Assembly: GCA_040218145.1 (NCBI GenBank)
Contig: JAVJQK010000109.1
Location: 62,001 to 126,000 of the forward strand
Length of the DNA: 64,000 nucleotides
Reading direction: 5' to 3'
Source: Sandaracinaceae bacterium
Lineage (GTDB): Bacteria; Myxococcota_A; Polyangia; Polyangiales; Sandaracinaceae
Shown: piece after piece, positions 53,607-61,937 of the stretch
Numbering within the stretch: the stretch's first letter is position 1
Layout of the letters: each line of letters opens with the position of its first letter
Made by a program: the position numbers and the translations under genes
The notes under the pieces: model-generated
Database searches by the model: none
Told to the model about the DNA's origin: nothing
The model's input: the letters and a program-made list of their open reading frames with translations, nothing else

Positions 53607-53926
53607 GACGTCCTCCAGGGCTCTGCCGCGATCGGCTCGAAAGAAAGAAAAAGAAGCGAACGAGAGAGAAGAAGAAGAAAAAACGAAAAAGGCCGCGGGA
53701 CGAATCCCACGGCCTCTCCGAGCGCTCTGATGACGCGACTATCGATCGCGTCGATCGTCGAGGGCTCCAGCGCAGGCCGCGGGCGCGCAGCTCCGACCGT
53801 CTGCCGGGAGACAGACATTGGAGCTGACGTGCATGGACTCGCGGCGCTTCATGGAGATCACCTCGGACTCTCTTCGTGCATGAACGGGGCGCGCGACGCG
53901 GTCAAGCGAGAACGCCTCTCAGCGCG
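53607..53926. other. 320-base intergenic region with terminator and A-rich tract
   Basis: Apart from the minus-strand terminator I see only a purine-rich tract (53636-53692), a GATCG-rich segment (about 53740-53760), and a 16-codon open frame on the plus strand (53833-53883) with no downstream gene. The MATE gene's promoter is expected near 53620-53690 on the minus strand but no clear box is visible. Confidence 0.6.
53679..53714 (-). terminator. Intrinsic terminator of the HCCA-isomerase/Cys-cluster operon
   Basis: On the minus strand, GGCCGTGGG (53714-53706) and CCCGCGGCC (53699-53691) form a stem with one mismatch and a six-base loop, followed directly by TTTTTCGTTTTTT (53690-53678). It is the best rho-independent terminator in the window and lies about 210 bases past the Cys-cluster gene. 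Confidence 0.8.
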
Positions 53927-54250
53927 CTATCGGGAGACGCCGAAGTCGCGTCGGAACTCGAGGCACTGACGCGAGCCGCGCTCGAACTCGCGGCAGGTCG
54001 TGCCGCGGATCTCGTAGATCTGACACGCGTTGACGCTCTCGGGGGTGCCGAGGTGCACGCAGGTTCCGTCCGCGTGGGTGGCGAAGGCGCGCTCCCCGAA
54101 ATGGCCGGGCTGGGTGGCCTGGACGAGGTCCTCGCGGCCGAGCCGACGCCATCGCACGAGATCGTCCGCGGGCACGAGGATGCGTCCGTCGTGACCCGTG
54201 CGGCAGCAGGCGCCGCAGGTGAGACAGTCGAGCTCGACCGGCTCGCTCAC
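53927..54250 (-). CDS. YkgJ-family cysteine-cluster protein
   Basis: 107-aa cytoplasmic protein with the Zn/Fe-chelating motif CLTCGACCRTGHDGRI at residues 9-24 and later cysteines in TCVHLGTP, NACQIYEIRGTTCREFERGS and RQCLEF, typical of the UPF0153/YkgJ family. Some relatives act with Fe-S or ribosomal proteins; function is not settled. The ATG overlaps the stop of the HCCA-isomerase gene by four bases, so the pair is co-translated. Confidence 0.85.
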   Translation of the reverse strand: MSEPVELDCLTCGACCRTGHDGRILVPADDLVRWRRLGREDLVQATQPGHFGERAFATHADGTCVHLGTPESVNACQIYEIRGTTCREFERGSRQCLEFRRDFGVSR

Positions 54251-54855
54251 GCCTGGGGCTTCAGGTGTCGCTCGAGCAGATCGAGCCGGTCGTTGCCGAA
54301 GAACAGCCGCTCACCGACGAAGAACGACGGCGAGCCGAAGGCGCCGCGATCGACCGCCTCCTGGGTGACGTCCTTCAGCTTCTGCTTCAGCTCGTCCTCT
54401 CCGACGCGGCGCATGAGCTTCCCCGCGTCCCCGCCCGCGCGGTTGACGCGGAAGGCCAGCTCGTCCCCGTCGGACATGTCGGCGCGCTCCACCCACATGC
54501 CGTCCATGAAGACGCGGGCGAGCTTCTGCATCGCCTCCTGCCCGTGCAGCTCCTCCGCCGCGGTCAGCGCCCGCTGGGCCGAGAGCGTGTTGACGGGGAA
54601 GTGCGGGTTCATGTGGAACGGCACCCCGTAGCGCTCCGCCCAGAGCGACAGGTCCGAGAGCATCCACTTGCCCTTGGCGGCCACCCGCGCGGGTGGCGCG
54701 TTCCCCGTCAGCTGGAAGACCCCGCCCAGGAGCATCGGCTTCCACACGACGGTGGCCCCCGTGCGCTCCACCAGCCCGTCGATCTGGGTGGCGGCGAGGT
54801 AGGTGTAGGGGCTGCCGACGTCGAAGTAGAAGTCGACCGTGGAGGACTCGCTCAT
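54247..54855 (-). CDS. HCCA isomerase/DsbA-like oxidoreductase
   Basis: 202-aa thioredoxin-fold protein of the 2-hydroxychromene-2-carboxylate isomerase (GST kappa) group. The N-terminus DFYFDVGSPYTYLAATQIDG carries the catalytic Ser in SPYTY in place of a CxxC, so it is unlikely to be a disulfide oxidase. VWKPMLLGGVFQLTGNAPP, NPHFPVNTLSAQRAL and FGSPSFFVGERLFFGNDRLD are further family marks. In naphthalene degraders the enzyme uses glutathione; here no aromatic pathway is near, so the substrate is unknown. Confidence 0.85.
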   Translation of the reverse strand: MSESSTVDFYFDVGSPYTYLAATQIDGLVERTGATVVWKPMLLGGVFQLTGNAPPARVAAKGKWMLSDLSLWAERYGVPFHMNPHFPVNTLSAQRALTAAEELHGQEAMQKLARVFMDGMWVERADMSDGDELAFRVNRAGGDAGKLMRRVGEDELKQKLKDVTQEAVDRGAFGSPSFFVGERLFFGNDRLDLLERHLKPQA

Positions 54856-54964
54856 GTCACCTCTGACCAGGGACTCGCCTGGGAAACGGGGCGGGGCGTC
54901 GAAGAATCCGGGCGGGTGAAGGGTTGCAGCCCGGAGACATACGGTTTAGCAGCTTGGAGCGCCC

Positions 54965-56701
54965 ATGAAATATCTCTGCGTCCACTGCGACAAGACGTTC
55001 GAGCACGATGACGAGGACGCGAAGCCGCGTTGCCCGGAGTGCTTGCGCAAGAACGGCCTCGAGCCGGTGGCCGAGCCGAAGAAGGGCGCGGCGCAGCGCC
55101 CCACGTGGCTGCCGTGGGCGGCCGCGGGCGGCGTGCTCGTGGCGGCCGCGATCGGCTACGCCTGGTGGCAGAGTCAGGCCGCCGACGCGGTCGGCGAGGA
55201 GGTGCCCCTCGCGCCGCTCGACCGCTCCGCCGCGCTCGGGCACCTGCGCCGGCTCGGCATCGACGCCCGCCAGCTCAACACGATGCTCGTGCCGAGCGAC
55301 GCGGTGGAGGCCTGGGCGGAGGCCGAGGCGGGGGACGAGAGCGGCGCCCAGGCGAAGGCCGCCGCGCTCCAGGAGGCGATCCGGGCGCGCGCCGAGGCCG
55401 GCTCGTTCCAGCGGTGGTCGTTCGGGGTCCCACGCGACACGCCGATCTCCCCGCCCGAGACCGTGCTCGAGCGCATCGGCGAAGAGGACGGCCATCACCA
55501 CCTCTACCCGCTGGAGGTCGCGTCGCTGATGGCGAGCGGCCTGCGCGCCCTCGACGTCGACGCCATGGTGGCCGAGGCGGTGCGCTTCCCCGGGGACCGC
55601 ACGCCGCCCGACCCGTCGGGGCAGCTCGGCTACTACGTGGTGGCCGTGTACGACGGCGAGGCCGGCGAAGGAGAGCCCACCGTCTACGACCCCTACCAGG
55701 GTCGCGAGGTCGCGCCGGAGGAGCTGCGCGTGCTCGACGACACCCAGGCGATCGGCGCCGCGCTCGCGACGCGCGCGCTCTACCTGCTCTCGCGGGAGAG
55801 CGACCCGGAGCGCGCGATGGAGGGCGCGTCGCAGGCCACGCGCCTCGATCCCCGCTCGCCCTCGAGCCGCGCGGTGCTCGGCGCGGTGCTGCTCGCGGGG
55901 GGCCAGGGCGAGCGCGGGCTCGACGAGCTGGTGGCGGCCAAGCAGCTGCGCGCCGACGCGCCGCGCCGCAACCTGCTCGCGGGCGTGCATCTGCAGCTGG
56001 GGGAGCTCGACGCGGCCTCCCGCGAGATCTCGGCCGCGCTCGAGGAGTACCCCGACTTCGCGCCGGGCCGCGCGACGCTGGCCGCGATCCACCTGACGCA
56101 GCAGGAGACGGACCTCGCGCTCACCGAGCTCGAAGAGGCGGAGCGCATCGACCCGCAGCTCCACATCCTCGACCAGCTCTGGGCGGGCTACTTCGCCACG
56201 ATCGGCGATCTCGACCGCGCGGTGGAGCGGGCGCAGCGCGCGGTGGAGCGCAACCCCGACATCCAGACCCGGCTCATGGCCGCGCGCGTCTACCGACAGG
56301 CGTCCCGCTACACGCTGATGCGCCAGGAGGCCCACGCGGTGATGGACCGCACCCCTCCGCAGCGTCACGACGAGATGCGGCAGCTCATCCAGCGCATGCT
56401 CGGTCCCACCGCGCTCGAGCCGGTCGACGACCCGGCCGACTGGGCCGACGAGCCGCTCGACGACGAGGAGCTGGACGACGATCTGGAGCTCGGGGACGAC
56501 GGGCTGGAGCTCGAGTCGCCGCTCCTGGGTGACGACGACGGCCTGCAGCTCGGCGGCGGTGGCGGCCCGAGCTTGCTCGGCGACGAGGACCGACTCGGCG
56601 GCGGGGGTGGCGGCCTCCAGCTGGGCGGCGGCGGCGGCGGCCTCCAGCTGGGCGGCGGCGGCGGCGGAGGCGGAGGCCTGCGCCTCAACCTGAACGAGTG
56701 A
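54965..56701 (+). CDS. Zinc-ribbon, membrane and TPR protein with Gly-rich tail
   Basis: 578 aa. An N-terminal zinc ribbon (CVHC at residues 5-8, CPEC about 23-26), then one membrane helix (LPWAAAGGVLVAAAIGYAWW), then a globular domain (about 75-265) and four or more TPRs (about 265-455; RALYLLSRESDPERAMEGAS, ARVYRQASRYTLMRQEAHAV). The tail is acidic (LDDEELDDDLELGDDG) and then repeats of LQLGGGGG, ending LRLNLNE. The zinc ribbon before a membrane segment resembles myxobacterial AgmX/GltJ proteins. Two further envelope genes follow at 43 and 17 bases. Confidence 0.72.
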   Translation: MKYLCVHCDKTFEHDDEDAKPRCPECLRKNGLEPVAEPKKGAAQRPTWLPWAAAGGVLVAAAIGYAWWQSQAADAVGEEVPLAPLDRSAALGHLRRLGIDARQLNTMLVPSDAVEAWAEAEAGDESGAQAKAAALQEAIRARAEAGSFQRWSFGVPRDTPISPPETVLERIGEEDGHHHLYPLEVASLMASGLRALDVDAMVAEAVRFPGDRTPPDPSGQLGYYVVAVYDGEAGEGEPTVYDPYQGREVAPEELRVLDDTQAIGAALATRALYLLSRESDPERAMEGASQATRLDPRSPSSRAVLGAVLLAGGQGERGLDELVAAKQLRADAPRRNLLAGVHLQLGELDAASREISAALEEYPDFAPGRATLAAIHLTQQETDLALTELEEAERIDPQLHILDQLWAGYFATIGDLDRAVERAQRAVERNPDIQTRLMAARVYRQASRYTLMRQEAHAVMDRTPPQRHDEMRQLIQRMLGPTALEPVDDPADWADEPLDDEELDDDLELGDDGLELESPLLGDDDGLQLGGGGGPSLLGDEDRLGGGGGGLQLGGGGGGLQLGGGGGGGGGLRLNLNE

Positions 56702-56744
56702 TCGCCTGGCCGCTCCCGGTGTACTGTCCGTCCGGGGACCCATC

Positions 56745-57386
56745 ATGAGCGACGATCCGAACCTGAACCTCGGCGTGGGCGGCGGTCAGCCTCCCTTCCT
56801 CCAGCGCGGCCCCTCCCTCGAGGAGGAAGAGAAGGCGATGCGCAAGGGCAACACCGGCGTGCTCATCGGGGGCGCGGTCGCGGCCCTGCTCGCCGTCGTG
56901 GGCCTCGCGGTGCTGCTGTTGAGCGGCGACGACGGCGGCGAGTACCGCGCGATCGGCCAGCAGATCAACGGCATGAAGACCGAGCACTTCGACGGCTTCT
57001 GGACGTGCGCCCTCCCCGGCGAGGCGCTCTCCGGGCTGCGGAGCGACCAGGATCTGCGCTACGCGATCACCAAGCGCGCGCGCAGCAACCCGAGGCGCTA
57101 CGCCGAGCACGTGCGGCAGGACTGCATGGTGAAGCTCAACGAGCACGGGCCCGCGCTGCAGCAGCTCATCCCGCCGCCGGACCTCGCCGACCAGCTGGTG
57201 TCGCTCGAGACCGCGCTGAACGACCTGCGGACCGGCTGGACCGAGTACCTGGGCGAGATCGAGAGCGCCGAGGGCTACGAAGAGGACACGTACCGCACCG
57301 AGATGAACAAGATCGCCAAGGGCTGGTACGACTACCGGAACGTGCACGGCGACCTGAACGACGCGATCCGCGAGAAGATCCAGTAG
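56745..57386 (+). CDS. Bitopic membrane protein
   Basis: 213 aa. A short cytoplasmic N-terminus (MSDDPNLNLGVGGGQPPFLQ) that repeats the NLN and GGG features of the preceding protein's tail, one membrane helix (TGVLIGGAVAALLAVVGLAV), and a helical periplasmic domain with two cysteines (DGFWTCALPGEALSG and VRQDCMVKLNEHGPALQQLI). I recognise no family. Its position between the zinc-ribbon TPR protein and a TonB-like lipoprotein suggests a trans-envelope complex. Confidence 0.65.
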   Translation: MSDDPNLNLGVGGGQPPFLQRGPSLEEEEKAMRKGNTGVLIGGAVAALLAVVGLAVLLLSGDDGGEYRAIGQQINGMKTEHFDGFWTCALPGEALSGLRSDQDLRYAITKRARSNPRRYAEHVRQDCMVKLNEHGPALQQLIPPPDLADQLVSLETALNDLRTGWTEYLGEIESAEGYEEDTYRTEMNKIAKGWYDYRNVHGDLNDAIREKIQ

Positions 57387-57403
57387 CGACTCGCGACGCG
57401 CCC

Positions 57404-58519
57404 ATGTCTCGCCTTCGCGCGCCGGATCTCCTCGCGCTCCTCGCCGCGGCCGCGCTGATCGGCTGCGGCCCGAGCGCGCCCCCGGACGACCCCACCGACG
57501 TCGCGCACGGTCGCGACGATGAGGCCATCGACCGCGAGCCAACCGAGCGGGCCGATCTGCGGGCGCTCGGACCGACGGCGCGCTTCTCGGACCTCGCCGG
57601 GGCGGCGCGTCAGCTCGACGATCTGCGGGACCAGGAGTCCGACCGGGGCTGCCTGCTCGCGCGCGGATGGCGCCTCGAGGCCGACCTCGCCGTCGCCGTG
57701 CGGCCCCTCCCCACGCCGCCCGACGATCTCGACGCGCGGCTCGCCGAGGATCCGGGCCCCGTCACCGTGCTCAGCCGCTGGGGCGCGTACGGCTCGGGTG
57801 ATCCCTCGCATCTCTCGTCGAGCTCGGTCACCGCGACCCTCCCCCCTCGCCGCGAGCCCGCGGTGCTGTGGGTGGTGACCGACCAGGGAGTCTACGTCCG
57901 CTCGACCGAGGGGGCGGCGACCGCGAACGGGCCGCGCGGCGCGGAGGAGGCGGCGTCTGCGCTGGGGGATCCGGCCGCGGTCGGCGCGCTCTTCGTGACC
58001 GCGGAGGCGGGCGTCTCGCTCGAGCGCCTGAGCGAGGTGCTCTCCCGGATCCCGTCCGCGCTCGCGGGGCGGGTCGGGCTCGCGGTGACGCTCGCGGAGG
58101 GCACGCGCCTGCCCGACCGTCCGGCGCCCGAGCCTCCGCGCGACGACGCGCATTGCCCCGACGGGCTGCCGTCGCTGCCCGAAGACGCGCCGGTCGGCCA
58201 GCTCCGCCCTCAGGCCATCGTGGGGAGCCTCGGGCCCCTCCGGCAGGCCGCCGCGAGCTGCGTGAGCGCGGCCGAGGGCGCGGGCGCCGGCGGCGGTCGG
58301 GTCAGCCTCGCGATCCGGATCGGGCCGGACGGGATCGTCCAGGAGGCGTGCGCTGTCGAGGACTCGACGGACGACGCCACGCTGCGCGCCTGCCTCGCGC
58401 GCGCCGCGCGGACGACGGCGTTCCCGGCGCCCGATCCCTCCGGGTCCGTAGACGTGCAGCTCCCGCTCGCGCTCGTCCCGCCCGAGTCGCAGCGCCAGCG
58501 TCCGCTCTGCGCGGATTGA
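57404..58519 (+). CDS. Lipoprotein with AgmX/TonB-like C-terminal domain
   Basis: 371 aa. Lipobox at LLAAAALIGCGPS. A middle domain resembles biopolymer-transport periplasmic parts (AVLWVVTDQGVYVRSTEG, VGALFVTAEAGVSLERLSEV). The C-terminal 90 residues (RQAAASCVSAAEGAGAGGGR, VSLAIRIGPDGIVQEACAVE, ATLRACLARAARTTAFPAPD) match the AgmX/PglI/TonB-C type, seen in gliding motility and TonB-like proteins of myxobacteria. Third gene of the envelope module. Function inferred only from the domain. Confidence 0.75.
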   Translation: MSRLRAPDLLALLAAAALIGCGPSAPPDDPTDVAHGRDDEAIDREPTERADLRALGPTARFSDLAGAARQLDDLRDQESDRGCLLARGWRLEADLAVAVRPLPTPPDDLDARLAEDPGPVTVLSRWGAYGSGDPSHLSSSSVTATLPPRREPAVLWVVTDQGVYVRSTEGAATANGPRGAEEAASALGDPAAVGALFVTAEAGVSLERLSEVLSRIPSALAGRVGLAVTLAEGTRLPDRPAPEPPRDDAHCPDGLPSLPEDAPVGQLRPQAIVGSLGPLRQAAASCVSAAEGAGAGGGRVSLAIRIGPDGIVQEACAVEDSTDDATLRACLARAARTTAFPAPDPSGSVDVQLPLALVPPESQRQRPLCAD

Positions 58520-58593
58520 GATCTACGCCGACGGATCGACGCAGCCCTGGCGCGCGGGCGCATCTCCTTCGCGAGCCCGGCGCTCAGGGGCGC

Positions 58594-58989
58594 TCAGGAG
58601 GCGCGCGCCTCTGCGGCCCGGTGCACGTGCACCACCTCGAGCCCGCGCGCGTCGGCCTCGTGCGCGGCGCGACCGGCCATGCCGATCGCGATGTCCGCGC
58701 TGCCCTCGTCGATGTCGCTCTCCGGCACGAAGGTGAAGATGTCGGGATCGTGGCTCGCCACCACCCAGCCCGGCCCTTCGTCGACGCGGATCACCGAAGC
58801 GTCGCCCGCGGCCGAGCCGGGGCGGCGGTTCTCGTCGGCCTCGAGCTTCATGCGCGCGTACCCGCCGAGATCGCGGACGGCCGAATCCGGCGCCACCACC
58901 ACGGTGCCGTGCTCGAAGAGGACCCAGCTGCGCTCGTGCTTCAGGAAGCGGGAGAGCGCGCGGACGAGGCTGTCTCGGGGAATGGTCAT
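58594..58989 (-). CDS. Hypothetical 131-aa protein
   Basis: Soluble alpha/beta protein: TIPRDSLVRALSRFLKHERS, WVLFEHGTVVVAPDSAVRDL, VIRVDEGPGWVVASHDPDIF and ADIAIGMAGRAAHEADARGL. No signal or membrane segment. I recognise no family. ATG 58989 is chosen; upstream in-frame sequence is basic and Pro-rich and looks non-coding. It is followed by no close gene on its strand. Confidence 0.6.
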   Translation of the reverse strand: MTIPRDSLVRALSRFLKHERSWVLFEHGTVVVAPDSAVRDLGGYARMKLEADENRRPGSAAGDASVIRVDEGPGWVVASHDPDIFTFVPESDIDEGSADIAIGMAGRAAHEADARGLEVVHVHRAAEARAS

Positions 58990-59126
58990 GCGGCAGGAGC
59001 GTGCAAGCGCGGGGCCGGGCGGCGGCGCACGGGCCTCGGAGGCGCTCGGACGTGCCAGCGGACCACGCCGAGGCAGCGCGCCTCGGTGTGCCTTCGTCCC
59101 GGCGAGCTCGACCTCACTCGGAGACC

Positions 59127-59993
59127 TCACTCGGTCACCTGGCTCGCGAACCCGAGCGCCAGGTGATCGACCAGGGCGCGGACCTTGGCCGGCGCGCGTC
59201 GCCCGGGTCCGTAGAGCGCCCAGTAGCTGGCGGTGGGCAGGGTCCGCCCCCGCTCGACGCGCACGAGCCGCCCCGCGCGCAGGTCGCGCGCGACGAGCAG
59301 CTCGCTCAGGACGCCCACCGCGCGGCCGCTCAGGATCACGCGCCGCATGGCCAGGTAGTCGTTCACCCTGAAGCGACGCGAGGCCCGTGGCTCGCCCGGG
59401 AAGGCCTCGCGCACCGTCCCGTCGGGCATCGAGAAATCCACCAGCGGGATGGGGGACGAGCCGTCGAGGGCGGCGGCGCGCTCCGGCGTGGCGACCGCGA
59501 CGATGCGACAGCGAGCCAGCCGACGCGCGCTGAGATCCGAGTCCGGCAGCTCGCGCCCGGCCCGGATCGCCACGTCGACGTTCTCCGTCGAGAAGCGCAC
59601 GAGGTCGTCGCTGAGCGCGAGCTCCACCGACACCTGAGGGTGGCGATCGAGGAACGCGCCGAGCATCTCCGCGACGCAGACCTCGCCGAGGGCGCGCGGC
59701 GCCGACACGCGCAGCGTGCCGCGAATGGTCCCGCTGGACGCCTCGACCGCCCGCTCGCCTTCGTCCAGCGCCGCCGCCGCCGCCGCCGCGAAGGCCCGAT
59801 ACTCGAGCCCGGCCTCCGTGAGACGCAGGGCGCGCTGATCCCGGACGAAGAGCGGAGCGCCGAGATGCGCCTCGAGCCTCGCGACGGCGCGGCTCACCGT
59901 CGACTTGGTGACCTCGAGGCGATGAGCGGCTTGCCGGAACGAGCCCGCGCTCGCCACCGCGAGGAAGACGTCGACGTCAGAGAAGCGCGCCAT
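59127..59993 (-). CDS. LysR-family transcriptional regulator
   Basis: 288 aa. The N-terminal winged HTH (FLAVASAGSFRQAAHRLEVT, KSTVSRAVARLEAHLGAPLF, VRDQRALRLTEAGLEYR) and the C-terminal substrate-binding domain (GTLRVSAPRALGEVCVAEML, VSVELALSDDLVRFSTENVD) are typical of the LysR group. The ATG at 59993 is chosen over a TTG two codons upstream. Divergent from the NmrA gene across about 125 bases with a palindrome; such regulators usually control the divergent gene. Confidence 0.93.
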   Translation of the reverse strand: MARFSDVDVFLAVASAGSFRQAAHRLEVTKSTVSRAVARLEAHLGAPLFVRDQRALRLTEAGLEYRAFAAAAAAALDEGERAVEASSGTIRGTLRVSAPRALGEVCVAEMLGAFLDRHPQVSVELALSDDLVRFSTENVDVAIRAGRELPDSDLSARRLARCRIVAVATPERAAALDGSSPIPLVDFSMPDGTVREAFPGEPRASRRFRVNDYLAMRRVILSGRAVGVLSELLVARDLRAGRLVRVERGRTLPTASYWALYGPGRRAPAKVRALVDHLALGFASQVTE

Positions 59994-60020
59994 CGCCAAT
60001 GTCCTGCATACGGCTCATGT

Positions 60021-60032
60021 CCCGCATGCGGG
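60021..60032. promoter_or_regulatory. Palindrome in LysR-NmrA divergent region
   Basis: CCCGCATGCGGG is a perfect 12-bp palindrome, flanked by CATGT and GCCATA. It lies 28 bases before the LysR ATG and about 90 before the NmrA ATG, a suitable place for the LysR protein to repress itself and switch the divergent gene. Confidence 0.45.
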
Positions 60033-60119
60033 CCATACTGTCCCAAACTCGTCCCTTGAGCTAGACCCCTCGGAGGCGCAGGCTCCGACTCGGCCGAAGG
60101 TGGCCGGGAAGGAGCCGAC

Positions 60120-60998
60120 ATGACGACGAGAGTCCTTGTCTCGGGCGCGACCGGAAACGTGGGAGGGGCGGCGGCGCGAAGCCTCCTCGAGCGAGGTCAC
60201 GCCGTGCGCGCGCTCGTCCGAGACCCCGAGAAGCCCGGAGCGCGGGCGCTCGCAGACGCGGGCGCGGAGCTCTTCCGAGGCGACTTCTCGGATCGGGCTG
60301 CGTGCGTCGACGCGGCGCGTGACATGGACGCGGTGATCGTCGTGACGAGCCCCGCGGCCGGCGTCGACGTCGAGATCGAGCTGGGCCGCGCGATGTGCGA
60401 GTCCGCGGCGAAGGCGGGCGCGGGTCACGTCATCCTCTCCTCGGTGGCCGACGCGCAGAACGCCACGGGCATCCCGCACTTCGACAGCAAGGCGGCCATC
60501 GAGACCCACCTGCAGACCCTCGGGGTGCCGTGGACCGCGGTGGCGCCGGTGTTCTTCTACGAGAACGTGCTCTTCCCGTGGAACGTCGCGGCGCTGCGGG
60601 ACGGCGAGTACCGTCAGGCGCTGGCGTCCGATGTGCCGCTGAAGATGATCGGCCTCGACACCATCGGCGCCTTCTTCGCGCACGCCGTCGAGCGGCGGCA
60701 GGCGCACGCTGGACGGCACGTCGACATCGCGGCCGACGCGCTCACCGGCCCGCAGGTCGCCGCCGCGCTGAGCCAGGCGACGGGCCGGCCGGTGCGGTAC
60801 GTCGCGCAGGACCTCGAGGAGGTTCGGGACCAGTTCGAGGAGATGGCCGTGATGTACGAGTGGTTCCGGGACGTGGGCTTCAGCGCGGACATCCCCGCCC
60901 TGCGCGCGGCCTACCCCGAGCTCGCGTGGACCTCGTTCGCCGACTGGGCCCGTTCGGTGGACTGGGACGCCGCGCTGCGCCTCGGAGGCCCGTCATGA
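60120..60998 (+). CDS. NmrA-like NAD(P)-binding protein
   Basis: 292-aa atypical short-chain dehydrogenase. The N-terminal Rossmann motif is VLVSGATGNVGGAAARSLLE, then HAVRALVRDPEKPGARALAD. VIVVTSPAAGVDVEIELGRA, GAGHVILSSVADAQNATGIP and VPWTAVAPVFFYENVLFPWN match NmrA/NAD(P)H-quinone-oxidoreductase-2-like proteins. Catalysis is not certain, since the YxxxK motif is not evident. AAGGAG lies six bases before the ATG. The stop overlaps the VOC gene (ATGA). Likely under the LysR protein. Confidence 0.88.
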   Translation: MTTRVLVSGATGNVGGAAARSLLERGHAVRALVRDPEKPGARALADAGAELFRGDFSDRAACVDAARDMDAVIVVTSPAAGVDVEIELGRAMCESAAKAGAGHVILSSVADAQNATGIPHFDSKAAIETHLQTLGVPWTAVAPVFFYENVLFPWNVAALRDGEYRQALASDVPLKMIGLDTIGAFFAHAVERRQAHAGRHVDIAADALTGPQVAAALSQATGRPVRYVAQDLEEVRDQFEEMAVMYEWFRDVGFSADIPALRAAYPELAWTSFADWARSVDWDAALRLGGPS

Positions 60999-61450
60999 TC
61001 GACATCCGCAAGGTGGATCACGTGGGCATCCGCGTCCGGGACAAGGCGCGCTCCGTCGCGTTCTACGAGGCGCTCGGCTTCGTGACCCTCGCCGACGGCG
61101 GCTTCGAGCAGGGGCACCCCATCATCATGGAGCACCCGAGCGGCGTGGTGCTCAACCTCCTCGGCCCGGCCACGGGCGAGCCCGGCCCCAACGTCCTGAT
61201 GGACGTGGAGACGAAGCATCCGGGCTACACCCACGTCTCCTTCCGCGTCGGGTCGCTGGCCGCGGTCCGCGCGTTCCTGGAGGCGCGCGAGATCCCCATC
61301 ACGGGTCAGTTCTCGTTCGGGGATCTGAGCGCCATCTTCATTCGCGACCCGGACGGGAGCGTGATCGAGCTCGACGAGTACGCCGGCGAGGAGCCGACGA
61401 CCCGCGCGAAGCCCGACGACGACTTCGCCGCCTATCGCGACCACGAGTGA
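60995..61450 (+). CDS. Glyoxalase/VOC-family protein
   Basis: 151-aa vicinal-oxygen-chelate protein made of two beta-alpha-beta modules: VDHVGIRVRDKARSVAFYEA, LGFVTLADG, then HPGYTHVSFRVGSLAAVRAF and FIRDPDGSVIELDEY. His in DHVGI, Glu near EHPSG, His in YTHVSF and Glu in VIELDEY could be metal ligands. The reaction is unknown (glyoxalase, dioxygenase or resistance protein). Co-translated with the NmrA gene. Confidence 0.88.
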   Translation: MIDIRKVDHVGIRVRDKARSVAFYEALGFVTLADGGFEQGHPIIMEHPSGVVLNLLGPATGEPGPNVLMDVETKHPGYTHVSFRVGSLAAVRAFLEAREIPITGQFSFGDLSAIFIRDPDGSVIELDEYAGEEPTTRAKPDDDFAAYRDHE

Positions 61451-61507
61451 CGGCGCGCTCTCTGCCGATTTCTTCGCCTCGGAGGAGCCGCCCCCTACGC
61501 TGCTCCG

Positions 61508-61918
61508 ATGGCCCTCCTCCTCCCTCATCGCCGCCGGGGCTGCATCCGGCGTGGCTGGTCCACGGCGTGTGAAGCGGTGCGCCTCGACGGCTTCGTGCGC
61601 GTCAGCGACCGCATCGTCGATCTGTCTCACCGCGGCGCGTCGCTCATCGCGGACGGCCTGGTGCGCGAAGGGGACGAGATCGTCCTGACGTTCCGCGCGC
61701 CGCGATCGCGCGCGTGGATCGACGCCCTGGCGGAGGTGCGCCGGGTCGAGCGCGACGGCACCTTCGGCGTCCGCTTCACCGAGCTCGAGTGGGAGGCCCG
61801 CGCCGCGCTCTTCGTCGAGCTGGCCGGGGTCCCGCCTCGCGTGCCGAGGGCGCGCATCCTCCCCGACTACGCGGCCTCCGTGCGCCGCATCGCCGCCTCT
61901 TCTCGCGCGAGGCTGTGA
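61508..61918 (+). CDS. PilZ-domain protein
   Basis: 136 aa. The c-di-GMP-binding signature [DN]xSxxG is seen as RIVDLSHRGASLIADG, and the RRGWSTACEAV segment near the N-terminus may supply the RxxxR arginines in degenerate form. FRAPRSRAWIDALAEVRRVE and TFGVRFTELEWEARAALFVE give the rest of the beta barrel. It may regulate motility or polysaccharide in response to c-di-GMP, but binding is not certain because the Arg motif is weak. Confidence 0.72.
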   Translation: MALLLPHRRRGCIRRGWSTACEAVRLDGFVRVSDRIVDLSHRGASLIADGLVREGDEIVLTFRAPRSRAWIDALAEVRRVERDGTFGVRFTELEWEARAALFVELAGVPPRVPRARILPDYAASVRRIAASSRARL

Positions 61919-61937
61919 GCGCGTCCATCATGGGCCG

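Noticed and set aside
53833-53883. 16-codon open frame on the plus strand in the large gap
   Set aside because: Only a weak GGAG upstream, no gene after it on that strand, and no known leader-peptide feature.
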